NCBI GenBank assembly: GCA_038531315.1
Contig: JBCBBT010000026.1
Location: 1-45,884 of the forward strand
Length of the DNA: 45,884 bases
Source of the DNA: JAJFFW01 sp038531315
Lineage (GTDB): Bacteria > Pseudomonadota > Alphaproteobacteria > Caulobacterales > Parvularculaceae
Direction: 5' to 3'
Position numbers and translations under genes: made by a program
Notes under the pieces: generated by a model
What the model saw: only the letters and a program-made list of their open reading frames with translations
What the model was told of the DNA's origin: nothing
Database searches by the model: none
Shown: positions 1 to 9,185 of the stretch, piece after piece
Layout: each line of letters starts with the position of its first letter
Position numbering within the stretch: position 1 is the stretch's first letter

Positions 1-192
1 CTCTACACAACCCAAGGGCTAACGTCACGCATTATTGCGATATTTCTTGCGTTTAAGCGGCAATCCAAGCGCCGCCGGCGCTTGGAAACCCATGCGCCAG
101 GCCCCGCTGTTGCACAATTACGCGTTTGCGTCGCAGCGTCTTTTCGATATGCTTCTATTTCAGTTCTGGGGTTCAAAAATAAAGGCGGGGTC

Positions 193-957
193 ATGGGAAA
201 ACTGATCAGTACGACCGTAAGAAACACTGCATTGAAAGCGATCGCGTGCGGCGTTGCGCTCTGCGGCGCGATGACAACCGCACATGCGCAGGACAGCCAG
301 CAACGCACCCTCGCGAATGCTCGGCTTCTGGTTGACAATTTTGACGCGCAAAACCTTGGTCCGGTGCTGACCGAACTTGGCATCGTCTGGCAGGTGCGCC
401 AGGCCGATAATGGAACCACATTCATCGTCGCCAATTTCGGCGGGCAGCTTGCGGTAAACTTCATTCCGAGCGCCTGCCTGAACAGCGGCGCCAGCAACTG
501 CGTTGGGCTCAACACCGTTGCGTTCTTCAATAACGCAGCGCCGAACCCGCAGACTGTCGCTGCGTTCAATCAGAAATATGCGTTCGTTTCCGCAGGCGTC
601 ACCTCCGATCAGTCCGGCGCTTACGTCTCGCGCTATGACATCGCCGATTATGGCATTCCGCGCGGCAACATTGAATCATCGCTTCGCAACTTCATGGCGC
701 TCGCGCTGCGCTTTCAAGATGAATTAAGCTCGGCGCGGCGTACCGTCAGCCTTGATGGGTACGCGGAAGACCTGTCTGCGTCTTTACTGAACGGGCGCGG
801 CCTCAACGCCTTGGGCGTCGACACAGCGCCGAAGACCCTTCTTCAGCATCACCTGTCAGAGTTTGAAGAAGCGCCAGAAATCGTCCGCGTCATGTATGCC
901 GATCCGAATTCCGGTAAAAACAAGATTACCAACGTCAACGTCACTAACAAGAAATAG
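193..957 (+). CDS. Secreted YbjN-domain protein
   Basis: The 254-residue product has a clear Sec signal peptide (basic start, hydrophobic core about residues 13-30, likely cut after AHA at residue 32). The mature part resembles the YbjN/DUF1790 family: an N-terminal segment on the theme 'LLVDNFDAQNLGPVLTELG', a central Phe/Ala/Asn-rich strand region, and a C-terminal helix around 'NFMALALRF'. YbjN proteins are thought to be regulatory or chaperone-like folds, and exported alphaproteobacterial versions have no assigned role. I chose the ATG at 193 because a purine-rich AAAGGCGGGG lies just upstream; the frame stays open further 5' but without a ribosome site. A strong terminator follows at 981-1019, so it is probably monocistronic. 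The fold call is moderate and the function unknown. Confidence 0.72.
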   Translation: MGKLISTTVRNTALKAIACGVALCGAMTTAHAQDSQQRTLANARLLVDNFDAQNLGPVLTELGIVWQVRQADNGTTFIVANFGGQLAVNFIPSACLNSGASNCVGLNTVAFFNNAAPNPQTVAAFNQKYAFVSAGVTSDQSGAYVSRYDIADYGIPRGNIESSLRNFMALALRFQDELSSARRTVSLDGYAEDLSASLLNGRGLNALGVDTAPKTLLQHHLSEFEEAPEIVRVMYADPNSGKNKITNVNVTNKK

Positions 958-980
958 CATTCCTGGCGTTAAGCCTGTTC

Positions 981-1019
981 GCCGGCGCGGCCCGCCACGG
1001 CCCCGCCGGCGTTCTTTTT
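981..1019 (+). terminator. Rho-independent terminator after the YbjN-like gene
   Basis: GCCGGCGCGG (981-990) pairs with CCCCGCCGGC (1001-1010) with one mismatch, across a 10-nt loop, and is followed by GTTCTTTTT. It sits 24 bases after the stop codon and insulates the malate synthase gene downstream. Confidence 0.8.
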
Positions 1020-1122
1020 GGTGCGCAACGATTTGCAGCCGGCGGGCTTGAAATTCATCCGCGGAACGCGTTGTTTGCGCCGCAACACGGACAAAAATCA
1101 CCCCAACCGCATGGAGCACGCC

Positions 1123-2718
1123 ATGTCGCAAGACATTCAGGGCCTTACGTTCACCGAAATTGTCACCGATGCAGATCGCGAAATCCTGACGGACGAGGCC
1201 TGCGCCTTTCTTTGCACGCTGGTTGACGCATTTGCGGACCGGCGCGCGGGCCTTCTGGAGGCGCGCCGCGACTGGCAAGCCAAAATTGACGCCGGCGCCT
1301 TGCCGGATTTTCGCCCGGAAACCGCCGATGTGCGCAGTAGCGACTGGAAAGTCGGCCCCCTGCCCCATGCGCTGCTCGATCGACGCGTCGAGATCACCGG
1401 ACCTGTCGACAGAAAAATGGTGATCAACGCGCTCAACGCCGACGTCAAAGTATTCATGGCGGACTTTGAGGATGCGTTATCGCCGACATGGAGGAACGTC
1501 ATCGAGGGGCAGACCAATCTTCGCGATGCGGCGCGGCGCGAGATTGCGTTTGAAGATCCGAAATCAGGCAAAAGTTATGCGCTGCAACCGGACCCCGCAG
1601 TTCTGATCGCGCGGGTGCGCGGGCTTCATCTTGATGAAAAACATGTCACCCGTAACGGCAAAGCGATCCCCGGCTGCCTCATGGATTTCGCGCTTTATCT
1701 TTACCATAACGCCACGACGCTCCTCGACGTCGGCGCGGGCCCTTATTTCTACGTGCCGAAGCTGGAACACTACGAAGAAGCGCGCTGGTGGAACGAGGTA
1801 TTCATTGCAGGCCAAAATCATCTCGGATTGCCTGTCGGTACGGTTAAAGCAACCATGCTCATTGAAACCTTGCCGGCGGTCTTTGAGATGGATGAAATCC
1901 TCTTTGAGCTGAAGGATCATGCCGCGGCGCTAAATTGCGGGCGCTGGGATTACATTTTCAGTTATATCAAAACCCTGAAAGCGCATGGCGATCGCATGCT
2001 GCCGGATCGCCATGCGGTGGGCATGGATAAGCCGTTTCTCGACGCTTACTCGCGGCTTCTCGTCAAAACATGCCATAAGCGCGGGGCCCTTGCGATGGGC
2101 GGCATGTCGGCGTTCTTGCCTGCAAAAACGCCGGACGAAGATGCGGCGAACAAAGAGAAAGTACGCATCGACAAACAACGTGAAGCCGACAACGGCCATG
2201 ACGGCTCGTGGATTGCCCATCCGGCGCTGTCGGACGTCGTCAACACAGTCTATTCGAGCGCCTTTGAAAACGCCGCCACCAATCAACTCGGCGTTTCGCG
2301 CGCAAATGATGATCCGATCAAAGCCGACCACCTCCTCGCAGCGCCCGAAGGTCCGTTTACAGAAGAAGGCTTGCGTAACAATATCCGGGTTGCTGTCCAG
2401 TATATCGAGGCCTGGCTCGGCGGCCTCGGCGCGGTTGCGATTTATGGTTTAATGGAAGACGCCGCCACCGCCGAAATCTCGCGGGCCTCAATATGGCAGT
2501 GGATCAAAAACGGCGCGACATTATCGAACGGCGAGACCATGACGGCTGACTATTTCAAGCGCGTCCTGGCGGAAGAAATCGACGTCGTAAAGGGCGAGGT
2601 TGGCGACGCGCGCTGGTCATCCGGCCATTTCACAGAAGCGACAGGGCTCCTTGAGAAACTGTGTCTTGAGGACGACTTTGCCGAATTTTTGACCCTCGGC
2701 GCCTACGGAAGCCTTTGA
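1123..2718 (+). CDS. aceB: Malate synthase A
   Basis: This enzyme condenses glyoxylate with acetyl-CoA to malate in the glyoxylate shunt and should be cytosolic. The product is 531 residues, close to the roughly 530 of AceB-type enzymes and much shorter than GlcB (about 720). Family hallmarks are visible: 'VFMADFEDALSPTWRN', 'KLEHYEEARWWNEVF', 'IETLPAVFEMDEIL', 'LNCGRWDYIFS' and the C-terminal 'FLTLGAYGSL'. The first of these carries the acid residues of the active site. I chose ATG 1123 because GGAG lies six bases upstream; ATG 1111 is in frame and would add four residues. No isocitrate lyase gene is in the window. A perfect 10-bp inverted repeat overlaps the stop codon. The assignment is very secure. 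Confidence 0.96.
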   Translation: MSQDIQGLTFTEIVTDADREILTDEACAFLCTLVDAFADRRAGLLEARRDWQAKIDAGALPDFRPETADVRSSDWKVGPLPHALLDRRVEITGPVDRKMVINALNADVKVFMADFEDALSPTWRNVIEGQTNLRDAARREIAFEDPKSGKSYALQPDPAVLIARVRGLHLDEKHVTRNGKAIPGCLMDFALYLYHNATTLLDVGAGPYFYVPKLEHYEEARWWNEVFIAGQNHLGLPVGTVKATMLIETLPAVFEMDEILFELKDHAAALNCGRWDYIFSYIKTLKAHGDRMLPDRHAVGMDKPFLDAYSRLLVKTCHKRGALAMGGMSAFLPAKTPDEDAANKEKVRIDKQREADNGHDGSWIAHPALSDVVNTVYSSAFENAATNQLGVSRANDDPIKADHLLAAPEGPFTEEGLRNNIRVAVQYIEAWLGGLGAVAIYGLMEDAATAEISRASIWQWIKNGATLSNGETMTADYFKRVLAEEIDVVKGEVGDARWSSGHFTEATGLLEKLCLEDDFAEFLTLGAYGSL

Positions 2719-2730
2719 TTTCAAAGGCTT
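2709..2730. repeat. Perfect hairpin overlapping the aceB stop codon
   Basis: AAGCCTTTGA (2709-2718) and TCAAAGGCTT (2721-2730) are exact reverse complements separated by TT. The left arm contains the aceB stop codon. No T-run follows, so it could be a weak terminator or a transcript-end stabiliser rather than a canonical terminator. Confidence 0.5.
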
Positions 2731-2844
2731 TGAGCGTGCGCATTTGTTGACAGGCGCGCGCCTTGCGGCACACTCGTTGCTGTTGATTATTAATGTTGCG
2801 TTGCATGCGGGCTCAGCGCCGGCGCGCAAAACGGGGACGAAGTG

Positions 2845-4218
2845 ATGGAGGGATCGGGCGATTTCATCAGGCTCGCAGCGGCCGCCGCAATGTCGGCGGC
2901 GCTCGGTCTGGCGATTGCGCATCCCGAAAAAGGTCGGACTGCAGCCGCCAGCGTATCGGCGAAGGTCGACGCCATGAAACCTGTTCGTGCGAGCCTCGCC
3001 GATGAGGCCTGCCCTTTAGGTCAGCCGCCTTTCACAAACGCTTTCGCCGAATTCGACGATGTCTTGAGCGTCTCGCCGTTGGGTGCCATCACGGCCCCCG
3101 GCGAGCCTCTGCCGGCGCCTTATGTGCGCGTTAACACAAAAAAAGACGCCTCGCGCATCAAGCGGCGGATCACGATCGCCCGCGCGCCGGGCCGCGCCGA
3201 TATCGTGGCGATCGAACGTCGCGTGCAGCCGCGGGTTTCGGAGGACGGGGCTACCGGCGGCGAAGTCAGCTGGCGGTTGCATTTGGCCGCCTGTAAGGAC
3301 ATCAGGTTTTACTACGACCAGCTCGACGCCATCGATGCGGGAATTTTAAAAGCCGCAGGCGGACTTTCCGCGTTCACTGAAATCGGCGGGCCGCAACACC
3401 TTGCGATCAAGACACAAATCAGGGTCAGACCGGGCGACCCTGTCGGCGTTGCTGACGGTTTCACCGTCGGGCTGGAAGATCTGGGCGCAAAACCGGTGAC
3501 CGCCGCCCGCCCCGCGCGGTACACGCCAAACCCTTATATTCACACTGCGATTTTTGATGTTGATCCCGAGATCTCCGAGGTGATTACGCTGACGCCGGCC
3601 CAAGCGCGCTGCCCGCTTGATTACCTTCCCGAACCGATGCGCCGTCAGTGGACTGAAAAACTCGGCGACGTGCACGGCCTGAGGCGCGCGCGCGGCGCCG
3701 ACGCCTGCCGGGTCGCAATCAGGGACATCCCCGGGACCGCGCAAGGCGCCTGGTTTACCGATGCGTCACACAACGCCGCCACCCGAAAGGTGAGCGCGAT
3801 CGCGTTGACGCCCGACGCCATAGACCCGTCACGGCTGGTTTTTTCGCTGCACGGCCGGGTCAAATCCCTGACGCCCGATATGATCGCGCTGTCGCCAAAG
3901 AATTCCGAAGGCCGCGAAGCGGCGGCGAAGGACTTCCTGACGTTTCCAAAAGGCGACGGCCGTCTCAATGCGCCATTTTCCGAGGTCGCAGCCGGGCCCG
4001 TCTATTGTTACCAAAAACTGCGCGCGACGTTTGTGGGCCCTGAAATTACGGGCGTTGTCTTGTTGCAGATCGACAATCCGCTGATCGATGATGCGCTGAA
4101 TGGCAAGACCGGCGGCGCGCCGTTGATGAAAATTGAGGCGCGCGGCGATGTCTCACGCTGCATCGACCTGCCCGAACCGTGGTCGTTTACCGGCGGCGAG
4201 ACGACATTCTATCGCTAA
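2845..4218 (+). CDS. Exported protein of unknown function with six Cys
   Basis: I do not recognise this 457-residue protein. It begins with a hydrophobic stretch (about residues 9-24) that could be a signal peptide or anchor. It then carries six spaced cysteines, in contexts such as 'DEACPLG', 'AACKDIR', 'QARCPLDYL', 'ADACRVA', 'VYCYQK' and 'SRCIDLP'. An even number of Cys in an exported protein suggests disulfides. The middle segment 'IKTQIRVRPGDPVG' followed by 'FTVGLED' loosely recalls the beta-sheet region of M23-type peptidases, but no zinc-ligand motif is evident, so this is only a hint. A GTG at 2842 is an alternative start; ATG 2845 has GGGGACGA upstream. It converges on the threonine aldolase gene and overlaps its last bases. 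It is a confident gene with no function assigned. Confidence 0.8.
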   Translation: MEGSGDFIRLAAAAAMSAALGLAIAHPEKGRTAAASVSAKVDAMKPVRASLADEACPLGQPPFTNAFAEFDDVLSVSPLGAITAPGEPLPAPYVRVNTKKDASRIKRRITIARAPGRADIVAIERRVQPRVSEDGATGGEVSWRLHLAACKDIRFYYDQLDAIDAGILKAAGGLSAFTEIGGPQHLAIKTQIRVRPGDPVGVADGFTVGLEDLGAKPVTAARPARYTPNPYIHTAIFDVDPEISEVITLTPAQARCPLDYLPEPMRRQWTEKLGDVHGLRRARGADACRVAIRDIPGTAQGAWFTDASHNAATRKVSAIALTPDAIDPSRLVFSLHGRVKSLTPDMIALSPKNSEGREAAAKDFLTFPKGDGRLNAPFSEVAAGPVYCYQKLRATFVGPEITGVVLLQIDNPLIDDALNGKTGGAPLMKIEARGDVSRCIDLPEPWSFTGGETTFYR

Positions 4219-5267
4219 GGCCGTTTTGCAAGCGCGCGACACGCGGCGACGAATTCATCGATCTCTTCGGGCGTTGTCGCGAACGAACATATAAGGCGCT
4301 GCATCGCTCCCCCCGCTGGATCGCCGGGCGTCACCCATGGATAGAACACAGCGCCTTTGAGGCGGAGCTTTTCCGCAACGCCCTTGGGAAACGAAACAAA
4401 GACCTCGTTCGCTTCCGTCGGATACCAGATCGTCACACCGTCAATGGCCGCGAGCCCCTCTGAAAGCCGCCTCGCCGACGCGTTCGCGCGGGCTGCAAGC
4501 TTGAGCCAGAGATCGTCTTCGAACCACGCATCAAACTGCGCTGCGATAAATCGCTGCTTGGACCATAGGTGACCCGCTCTCTTGCGGCGAAACTCAAAGT
4601 CGGCGGCGTCCTCCGGGTCGAAAAAGACGACAGCTTCCGCGGCGATAGCGCCGTTCTTGGTCGCGCCGACACAGACGACGTCGACGCCGGCTTTCCACGT
4701 CATCTCAGCTGGCGAACAATCAAGCGCCGCCAGCGCGTTCGCAAAGCGGGCGCCGTCCATATGCACTTTCATGCCAGCTTCGCGGGCGGTCGCGCAGAGC
4801 GCCGATAATTCGTCAAGAGAATATACAGCCCCGCATTCCGTCGCCTGGGTGAGCGACAAGACCTTCGCCGGGGCGCCATGGGGCGGGCGTTCAGGAAAGC
4901 CGGCGAGGGTTTGCGTCACGGCGTCCGGCGAGAGTTTTGCTGCGCCGCCGTGCATGGCGACAAGTTTCGCACCGCCGGTGAAAAATTCCGGCCCGGCGCA
5001 TTCGTCCATTTGGACATGGCTTTCCTCGTGACACAAAACCATGCCGTAAGGCGGGGTCAGCACCGAAAGCGCAAGCCCGTTTGCCGCGCCGCCGGTCGCG
5101 ACCAGAAACACCGATACGTCGCGCTCAAAGACATCATTAAACCGCTGACGGACTTTGTCAGTCAGCGGATCGCCGCCATAGGCCGGCGCCGTCCCTTCGT
5201 TGGCGCGCACAATCGCCTCGACGATCTCCGGCGCCGCGCCGGCCCAATTATCAGAAGCAAAGGTCAT
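4215..5267 (-). CDS. ltaE: Low-specificity threonine aldolase family protein
   Basis: This is a PLP-dependent fold-type I enzyme that cleaves threonine or allo-threonine to glycine and acetaldehyde in the cytosol. The 350-residue product opens with 'MTFASDNWAGAAPEI', typical of the family. It then has 'AYGGDPLT', the 'CHEESHVQMDECAG' segment with the PLP-stacking His, 'HMDGARFANAL' with the PLP-binding Asp and Arg, and 'CVGATKNGA' with the Schiff-base Lys. The length is normal. I started at the family-conserved MTFASD rather than 11 codons upstream. The stop codon overlaps that of the convergent upstream gene. The HAD phosphatase gene lies 54 bases upstream on the same strand, so the two could be co-transcribed. 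Confidence 0.92.
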   Translation of the reverse strand: MTFASDNWAGAAPEIVEAIVRANEGTAPAYGGDPLTDKVRQRFNDVFERDVSVFLVATGGAANGLALSVLTPPYGMVLCHEESHVQMDECAGPEFFTGGAKLVAMHGGAAKLSPDAVTQTLAGFPERPPHGAPAKVLSLTQATECGAVYSLDELSALCATAREAGMKVHMDGARFANALAALDCSPAEMTWKAGVDVVCVGATKNGAIAAEAVVFFDPEDAADFEFRRKRAGHLWSKQRFIAAQFDAWFEDDLWLKLAARANASARRLSEGLAAIDGVTIWYPTEANEVFVSFPKGVAEKLRLKGAVFYPWVTPGDPAGGAMQRLICSFATTPEEIDEFVAACRALAKRP

Positions 5268-5321
5268 ACTGTTTTCCCAACATGGCGGTAATCGTAGCAA
5301 CGCCTACCGCGATCAGGAAGA

Positions 5322-6002
5322 TCACTCAGAGACATTAAGCGCGCGCTCAAGCAACGTGGAAAAGTCGGCGGCGATGAAATTGGCGCCGGCGTCGAGCAAC
5401 AGCGCGTCATGGCCGTCGTAACAGTGTCCGCCGCCGATAAATCCGCAAACAATCATACCCGCAGCAACGCCGGCTTTGACGCCATTGGGGCTGTCCTCAA
5501 CGACAAGACAGGCGCCGGGAGCGGCGTCAATGCGTTGTGCAGCGTGGAGGAATATGTCCGGCGCCGGCTTGCCGTTGGCGACGCGGTCCGCAGAGTAAAC
5601 ATGCGGCGCCGCGAGCGGCCACAAGCCGGTGCGTTTCAGTTTGCTTTCAAGATAGGGCGTGCGCGAGGAAGACGCGACGGCGAATGGAACATTCGCCGCG
5701 GAAAGACGTTCAAGCGCAAGCGCTGCGCCGGCGACCTCGGTCAGTTCATCCTTTCGCGAGCGGCGTTCTGCGACGAGACCGTCAAAGAAATCCGGCGGCG
5801 GCGACGCGCCATGAATGTCGCGATAAGCTTCGCTCAACAACAACGCAAACCGATCATCCCGCAGGCCAGTGAATTTTTTGACCAGATCAGCCGCGGACCA
5901 GGTAAAACCATGGGAACGCAAATACTGCGCGGACTCTTCAAGGCCAAGCGCTTCGGAGTCCACGAGGACGCCGTCGCAATCGAAGATTACCGCGTCAACC
6001 AT
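5322..6002 (-). CDS. HAD-superfamily phosphatase (beta-phosphoglucomutase/Gph-like)
   Basis: The 226-residue product is a subfamily I HAD hydrolase with a helical cap. Motif I is 'FDCDGVLVDSE' near the N terminus, with the Asp nucleophile and the acid/base Asp. Motif II is 'VASSSRTPYL', motif III the Lys in 'GKPAPDIFL', and motif IV 'VVEDSPNGVKAG'. This pattern fits small phosphorylated sugars or 2-phosphoglycolate, but the sequence alone does not fix the substrate. The ATG at 6002 has GGAG seven bases upstream. That ribosome site lies directly beyond the terminator hairpin of the pyrophosphatase gene, so expression must come from read-through or a promoter inside or next to the hairpin. Confidence 0.85.
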   Translation of the reverse strand: MVDAVIFDCDGVLVDSEALGLEESAQYLRSHGFTWSAADLVKKFTGLRDDRFALLLSEAYRDIHGASPPPDFFDGLVAERRSRKDELTEVAGAALALERLSAANVPFAVASSSRTPYLESKLKRTGLWPLAAPHVYSADRVANGKPAPDIFLHAAQRIDAAPGACLVVEDSPNGVKAGVAAGMIVCGFIGGGHCYDGHDALLLDAGANFIAADFSTLLERALNVSE

Positions 6003-6008
6003 ATCAAC

Positions 6009-6047
6009 GCTCCAATAAAAACCCCGACGATGGGCTCGTCGGGGTTT
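6009..6047 (-). terminator. Terminator of the pyrophosphatase gene
   Basis: A perfect 12-bp stem (6019-6030 with 6036-6047, 5-nt loop) reads on the minus strand as AAACCCCGACGA, loop, TCGTCGGGGTTT, followed by TTATTGG. It starts 22 bases past the hppA stop codon. The T-rich side runs straight into the GGAG ribosome site of the next gene. Confidence 0.85.
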
Positions 6048-6069
6048 CATGTTTGGGCGAAAAAACCGC

Positions 6070-8190
6070 CTAGTTCAATCCGGCGAGCACCGCCAGAAGC
6101 AACAGCGCCACGATATTCGTAATCTTGATCATGGGATTGACGGCGGGTCCGGCCGTGTCCTTGTACGGATCGCCGACCGTGTCGCCAGTGACGGCGGCTT
6201 TGTGGGCCTCAGAACCCTTACCGCCATGGTGGCCGTCTTCGATGTACTTTTTAGCGTTGTCCCACGCGCCGCCGCCCGCGGTCATGGAAAGCGCAACGAA
6301 AAGCCCTGTCAAAATGACGCCAATCAACATCGCGCCGACAGCCGACAGCGCCGCCGATTTGTCCGCAACAAGACCAACCGCAAAATAGAGTACGATTGGC
6401 GAGAGGATCGGCAACATGGACGGCACAACCATCTCCTTGATGGCGGCGCCGGTCAGCATGTCGACGGCCCTTGCGTAATCGGGTTTTTCCGTACCCTGCA
6501 TGATACCAGGTTTTTCTTTGAATTGACGACGCACTTCATCGACGATTGCGCCGGCAGCGCGGCCAACCGCCTGCATGGCGATGCCGCCAAACAGGAACGG
6601 CAACAATCCGCCGATAAACAGACCCGCGATCACATAAGGATTGGAAAGCGAGAAGTCGACAACCACGTCGGCGAACCACGGATAGTCCGTCGGATGCGCA
6701 ACGAAGTAACGGATATCTTCTGTGTAAGCGGCAAACAGCACTAGCGCGCCGAGACCCGCCGAACCGATGGCGTAGCCCTTGGTGACCGCTTTTGTCGTAT
6801 TGCCAACCGCGTCGAGCGCGTCGGTCGTGTCGCGGACCGAGCCTTCAAGACCGGACATTTCAGCGATGCCGCCGGCGTTATCCGTTACCGGGCCAAACGC
6901 ATCGAGCGCAACGATCATCCCGGCGAGCGCGAGCATCGTCGTCACCGCGGTCGCAATGCCGTAAAGGCCGCCGAGGCTGTAGGTCGCGATGATCGAGATA
7001 ACGATCACGAGCGCGGGCAACGCCGTTGCTTCCATGGAAACCGCGAGGCCCTGAATGACGTTGGTGCCGTGACCGGACTCGGAGGCCTGCGCGACGGACT
7101 TCACCGGACGGAAGCCGGTGCCGGTGTAATATTCCGTTATCCAGACAATAAGTCCGGTCACCGCAAGACCAATTAATCCGCAGATGAAAAGGCCCATGCC
7201 GGTCAGCGCGGTATCGCCGATTTTGCCGGAGAAACCAAACATTTGAGACGTGACAATGGCGATCGCGACAACAGAAAGAACGCCTGTTGCAATCAGACCT
7301 TTGTATAGGGCCCCCATGATGTTGGTTGAGCCGCCGCCGAGGCGCACGAAAAATGTGCCGATGATCGACGTTACGATGCAGACCGCGCCGATAGCCAGCG
7401 GGTACAGCATGAACTGAGCCGCATTCGCAGTGTAAAGAATAGAGCCCAGAACCATCGTCGCCGCGATTGTCACAACGTACGTTTCGAAGAGGTCGGCGGC
7501 CATACCGGCGCAATCGCCGACATTGTCGCCCACATTGTCCGCAATGGTGGCGGGATTGCGGGGATCGTCTTCGGGAATGCCAGCTTCTACCTTGCCGACA
7601 AGATCGCCGCCCACATCAGCGCCCTTGGTGAAGATGCCGCCGCCAAGACGGGCGAAGACAGAAATCAGAGAGGCGCCAAGCGACAGAGCGACAAGACCGT
7701 TGACGACGTTCCGGCTCTCAGGCGCATTGCCCGCCGGACCGGTCAGGACCCAATAGTAAATAACAAGGCCCAACAACGCCAAACCGGCAACCAAAAGCCC
7801 TGTCACCGCGCCGGATTTGAAGGCGACTGACAAGCCCTTGTCGAGGCTTTCACTGGCCGCTTGCGTCGTTCGGACGTTGGCGCGCACTGAAACCAGCATG
7901 CCGATAAAGCCTGCTGCGCCGGACAAAATGGCGCCGAGCGCAAAGCCTACCGCCGGCACCCAGTTCAGGCCAAATGCAATCAGCAGCACGACAAACACCA
8001 CCGCGCCGACGATCGCGATTGTCGTATATTGTTTGTTCAGATAGGCGGTTGCGCCCTCCTGAATGGCGGCGGCGATCTCTTTCATCCGCTCGTTGCCTGA
8101 CGGCAAACTCATCACTTGCTGAATGGTGAAGACGCCATAAAGCACGGCCAACAGCCCTGCGCCTATGACGAGCATAATGCTCAAGCTCAT
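6070..8190 (-). CDS. hppA: K+-independent proton-pumping membrane pyrophosphatase
   Basis: This integral membrane enzyme couples hydrolysis of pyrophosphate to proton export. The 706-residue product has about 16 hydrophobic helices. It carries the family signature 'DNVGDNVGDCAGMAADLFETY' together with 'GGDLVGKVEAGIPEDDPRN', which supply the Mg-PPi ligands. Around residue 467 the motif reads GNTTKA. Lys at this position marks the K+-independent class, whereas Ala marks K+-dependent enzymes; this is established for the family. The start at 8190 gives MSLSIMLVIGAG with GGGAAGG upstream; an in-frame extension of 25 residues looks non-coding. A strong terminator follows. Transcription is probably autonomous from the 227-base gap upstream. 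Confidence 0.96.
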   Translation of the reverse strand: MSLSIMLVIGAGLLAVLYGVFTIQQVMSLPSGNERMKEIAAAIQEGATAYLNKQYTTIAIVGAVVFVVLLIAFGLNWVPAVGFALGAILSGAAGFIGMLVSVRANVRTTQAASESLDKGLSVAFKSGAVTGLLVAGLALLGLVIYYWVLTGPAGNAPESRNVVNGLVALSLGASLISVFARLGGGIFTKGADVGGDLVGKVEAGIPEDDPRNPATIADNVGDNVGDCAGMAADLFETYVVTIAATMVLGSILYTANAAQFMLYPLAIGAVCIVTSIIGTFFVRLGGGSTNIMGALYKGLIATGVLSVVAIAIVTSQMFGFSGKIGDTALTGMGLFICGLIGLAVTGLIVWITEYYTGTGFRPVKSVAQASESGHGTNVIQGLAVSMEATALPALVIVISIIATYSLGGLYGIATAVTTMLALAGMIVALDAFGPVTDNAGGIAEMSGLEGSVRDTTDALDAVGNTTKAVTKGYAIGSAGLGALVLFAAYTEDIRYFVAHPTDYPWFADVVVDFSLSNPYVIAGLFIGGLLPFLFGGIAMQAVGRAAGAIVDEVRRQFKEKPGIMQGTEKPDYARAVDMLTGAAIKEMVVPSMLPILSPIVLYFAVGLVADKSAALSAVGAMLIGVILTGLFVALSMTAGGGAWDNAKKYIEDGHHGGKGSEAHKAAVTGDTVGDPYKDTAGPAVNPMIKITNIVALLLLAVLAGLN

Positions 8191-8417
8191 CGAATACCTT
8201 CCCTTGGCCTTGCCGGCCTTGTTCATGTGGGTGATTGCGGAGGAGACCGCCGAAATGGCCGCCACAGGCGCGCATGGATATGCATGCGCAAGGGCGCTTC
8301 AATCGGCCCCCGCTTTTGTCGCGCGGAAACTGGCAAAGGCCGATTGGAAAATCAACTTGAAAATCAGGCGGCCATACCGCGCTGAATCATCGCGATCAGG
8401 GCCGACGAAAGAGCGCT

Positions 8418-9185
8418 CTAGACCGCCGCCGTGCGTTGCGCCGACTTGCCTGTCGGTTCGGCGTCGGTCAGCTCTTTAACCCAAGGGTATTTCTTGGCGG
8501 TTTCGGAAGTGTAACCAAGATTTCGCGCCGTGGCGCTGCGCGGCACGTCGTCCGTTTCCGGATAATACGTGCCGAACGTGCGATCCCAGAAAAACTCCGC
8601 AATGCCGTAATTCCCGTTTTCGTTGTGAAAATGGTGCGCAAGGTGCAGCTTTTTTATCCGCTTCCAGAATTCAGACTTCGGCTCAAACGCGAGATGCTGG
8701 CCGCTATGCAGGAATTCCGTAACGCAGGTCATAAAAAGCGTGCCGGCAAGCGCGCCCAGCGCCGCCGGAAGACCGCCAATCAGCCATCCAATGGGCGCAG
8801 CGAGGATCAAGATGGTCGGCAACGTCGTATGGAGGCCGCCGTAAAGCACTGAAAGATCGTTAGGAAAACGGTGATGGTCGTAGTGAACCCGCTTCCAAAG
8901 CTTGGCGAGGTACGGTGTTTTGTACATCCAGCTCCCGTGCAGGATGAACCGGTGGATCACGTACCAGGCAATCGGAAAAAGCAGGGCCCCGACCGCAATC
9001 GACGCGAGAAAAGCAAACCAGGACGTCGCCGTAAACGCGCCGCCGATCAGGCAGGCGATAATAATCGCGATGTAAACCTGAATGCCGGGATAGGTGAAAT
9101 AGGCCCGCACCAGATCATCAAACGTCATCCGATTCAGCAGGTATTCTTTTTCTTTCCAGGCCTTGTAGCCGACGAAAAGGCGCAT
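8418..9185 (-). CDS. Sterol desaturase / fatty acid hydroxylase family protein
   Basis: This 255-residue membrane di-iron protein has the His clusters of the family: 'HRFILH' (about residue 88), 'HYDHHRF' (about 111), 'HSGQH' and 'HLAHHFHNENGNYG' (about 190-200). Hydrophobic segments at about 35-80 and 120-160 should place the metal site on the cytosolic face. Members hydroxylate or desaturate lipids, carotenoids or sterol-like molecules; the substrate here cannot be read from the sequence. It is divergent from the sphingolipid cluster 650 bases away, so hydroxylation of a sphingoid base or acyl chain is possible but purely inferential. GGAG lies eight bases before the ATG. The length is complete. 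Confidence 0.88.
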   Translation of the reverse strand: MRLFVGYKAWKEKEYLLNRMTFDDLVRAYFTYPGIQVYIAIIIACLIGGAFTATSWFAFLASIAVGALLFPIAWYVIHRFILHGSWMYKTPYLAKLWKRVHYDHHRFPNDLSVLYGGLHTTLPTILILAAPIGWLIGGLPAALGALAGTLFMTCVTEFLHSGQHLAFEPKSEFWKRIKKLHLAHHFHNENGNYGIAEFFWDRTFGTYYPETDDVPRSATARNLGYTSETAKKYPWVKELTDAEPTGKSAQRTAAV

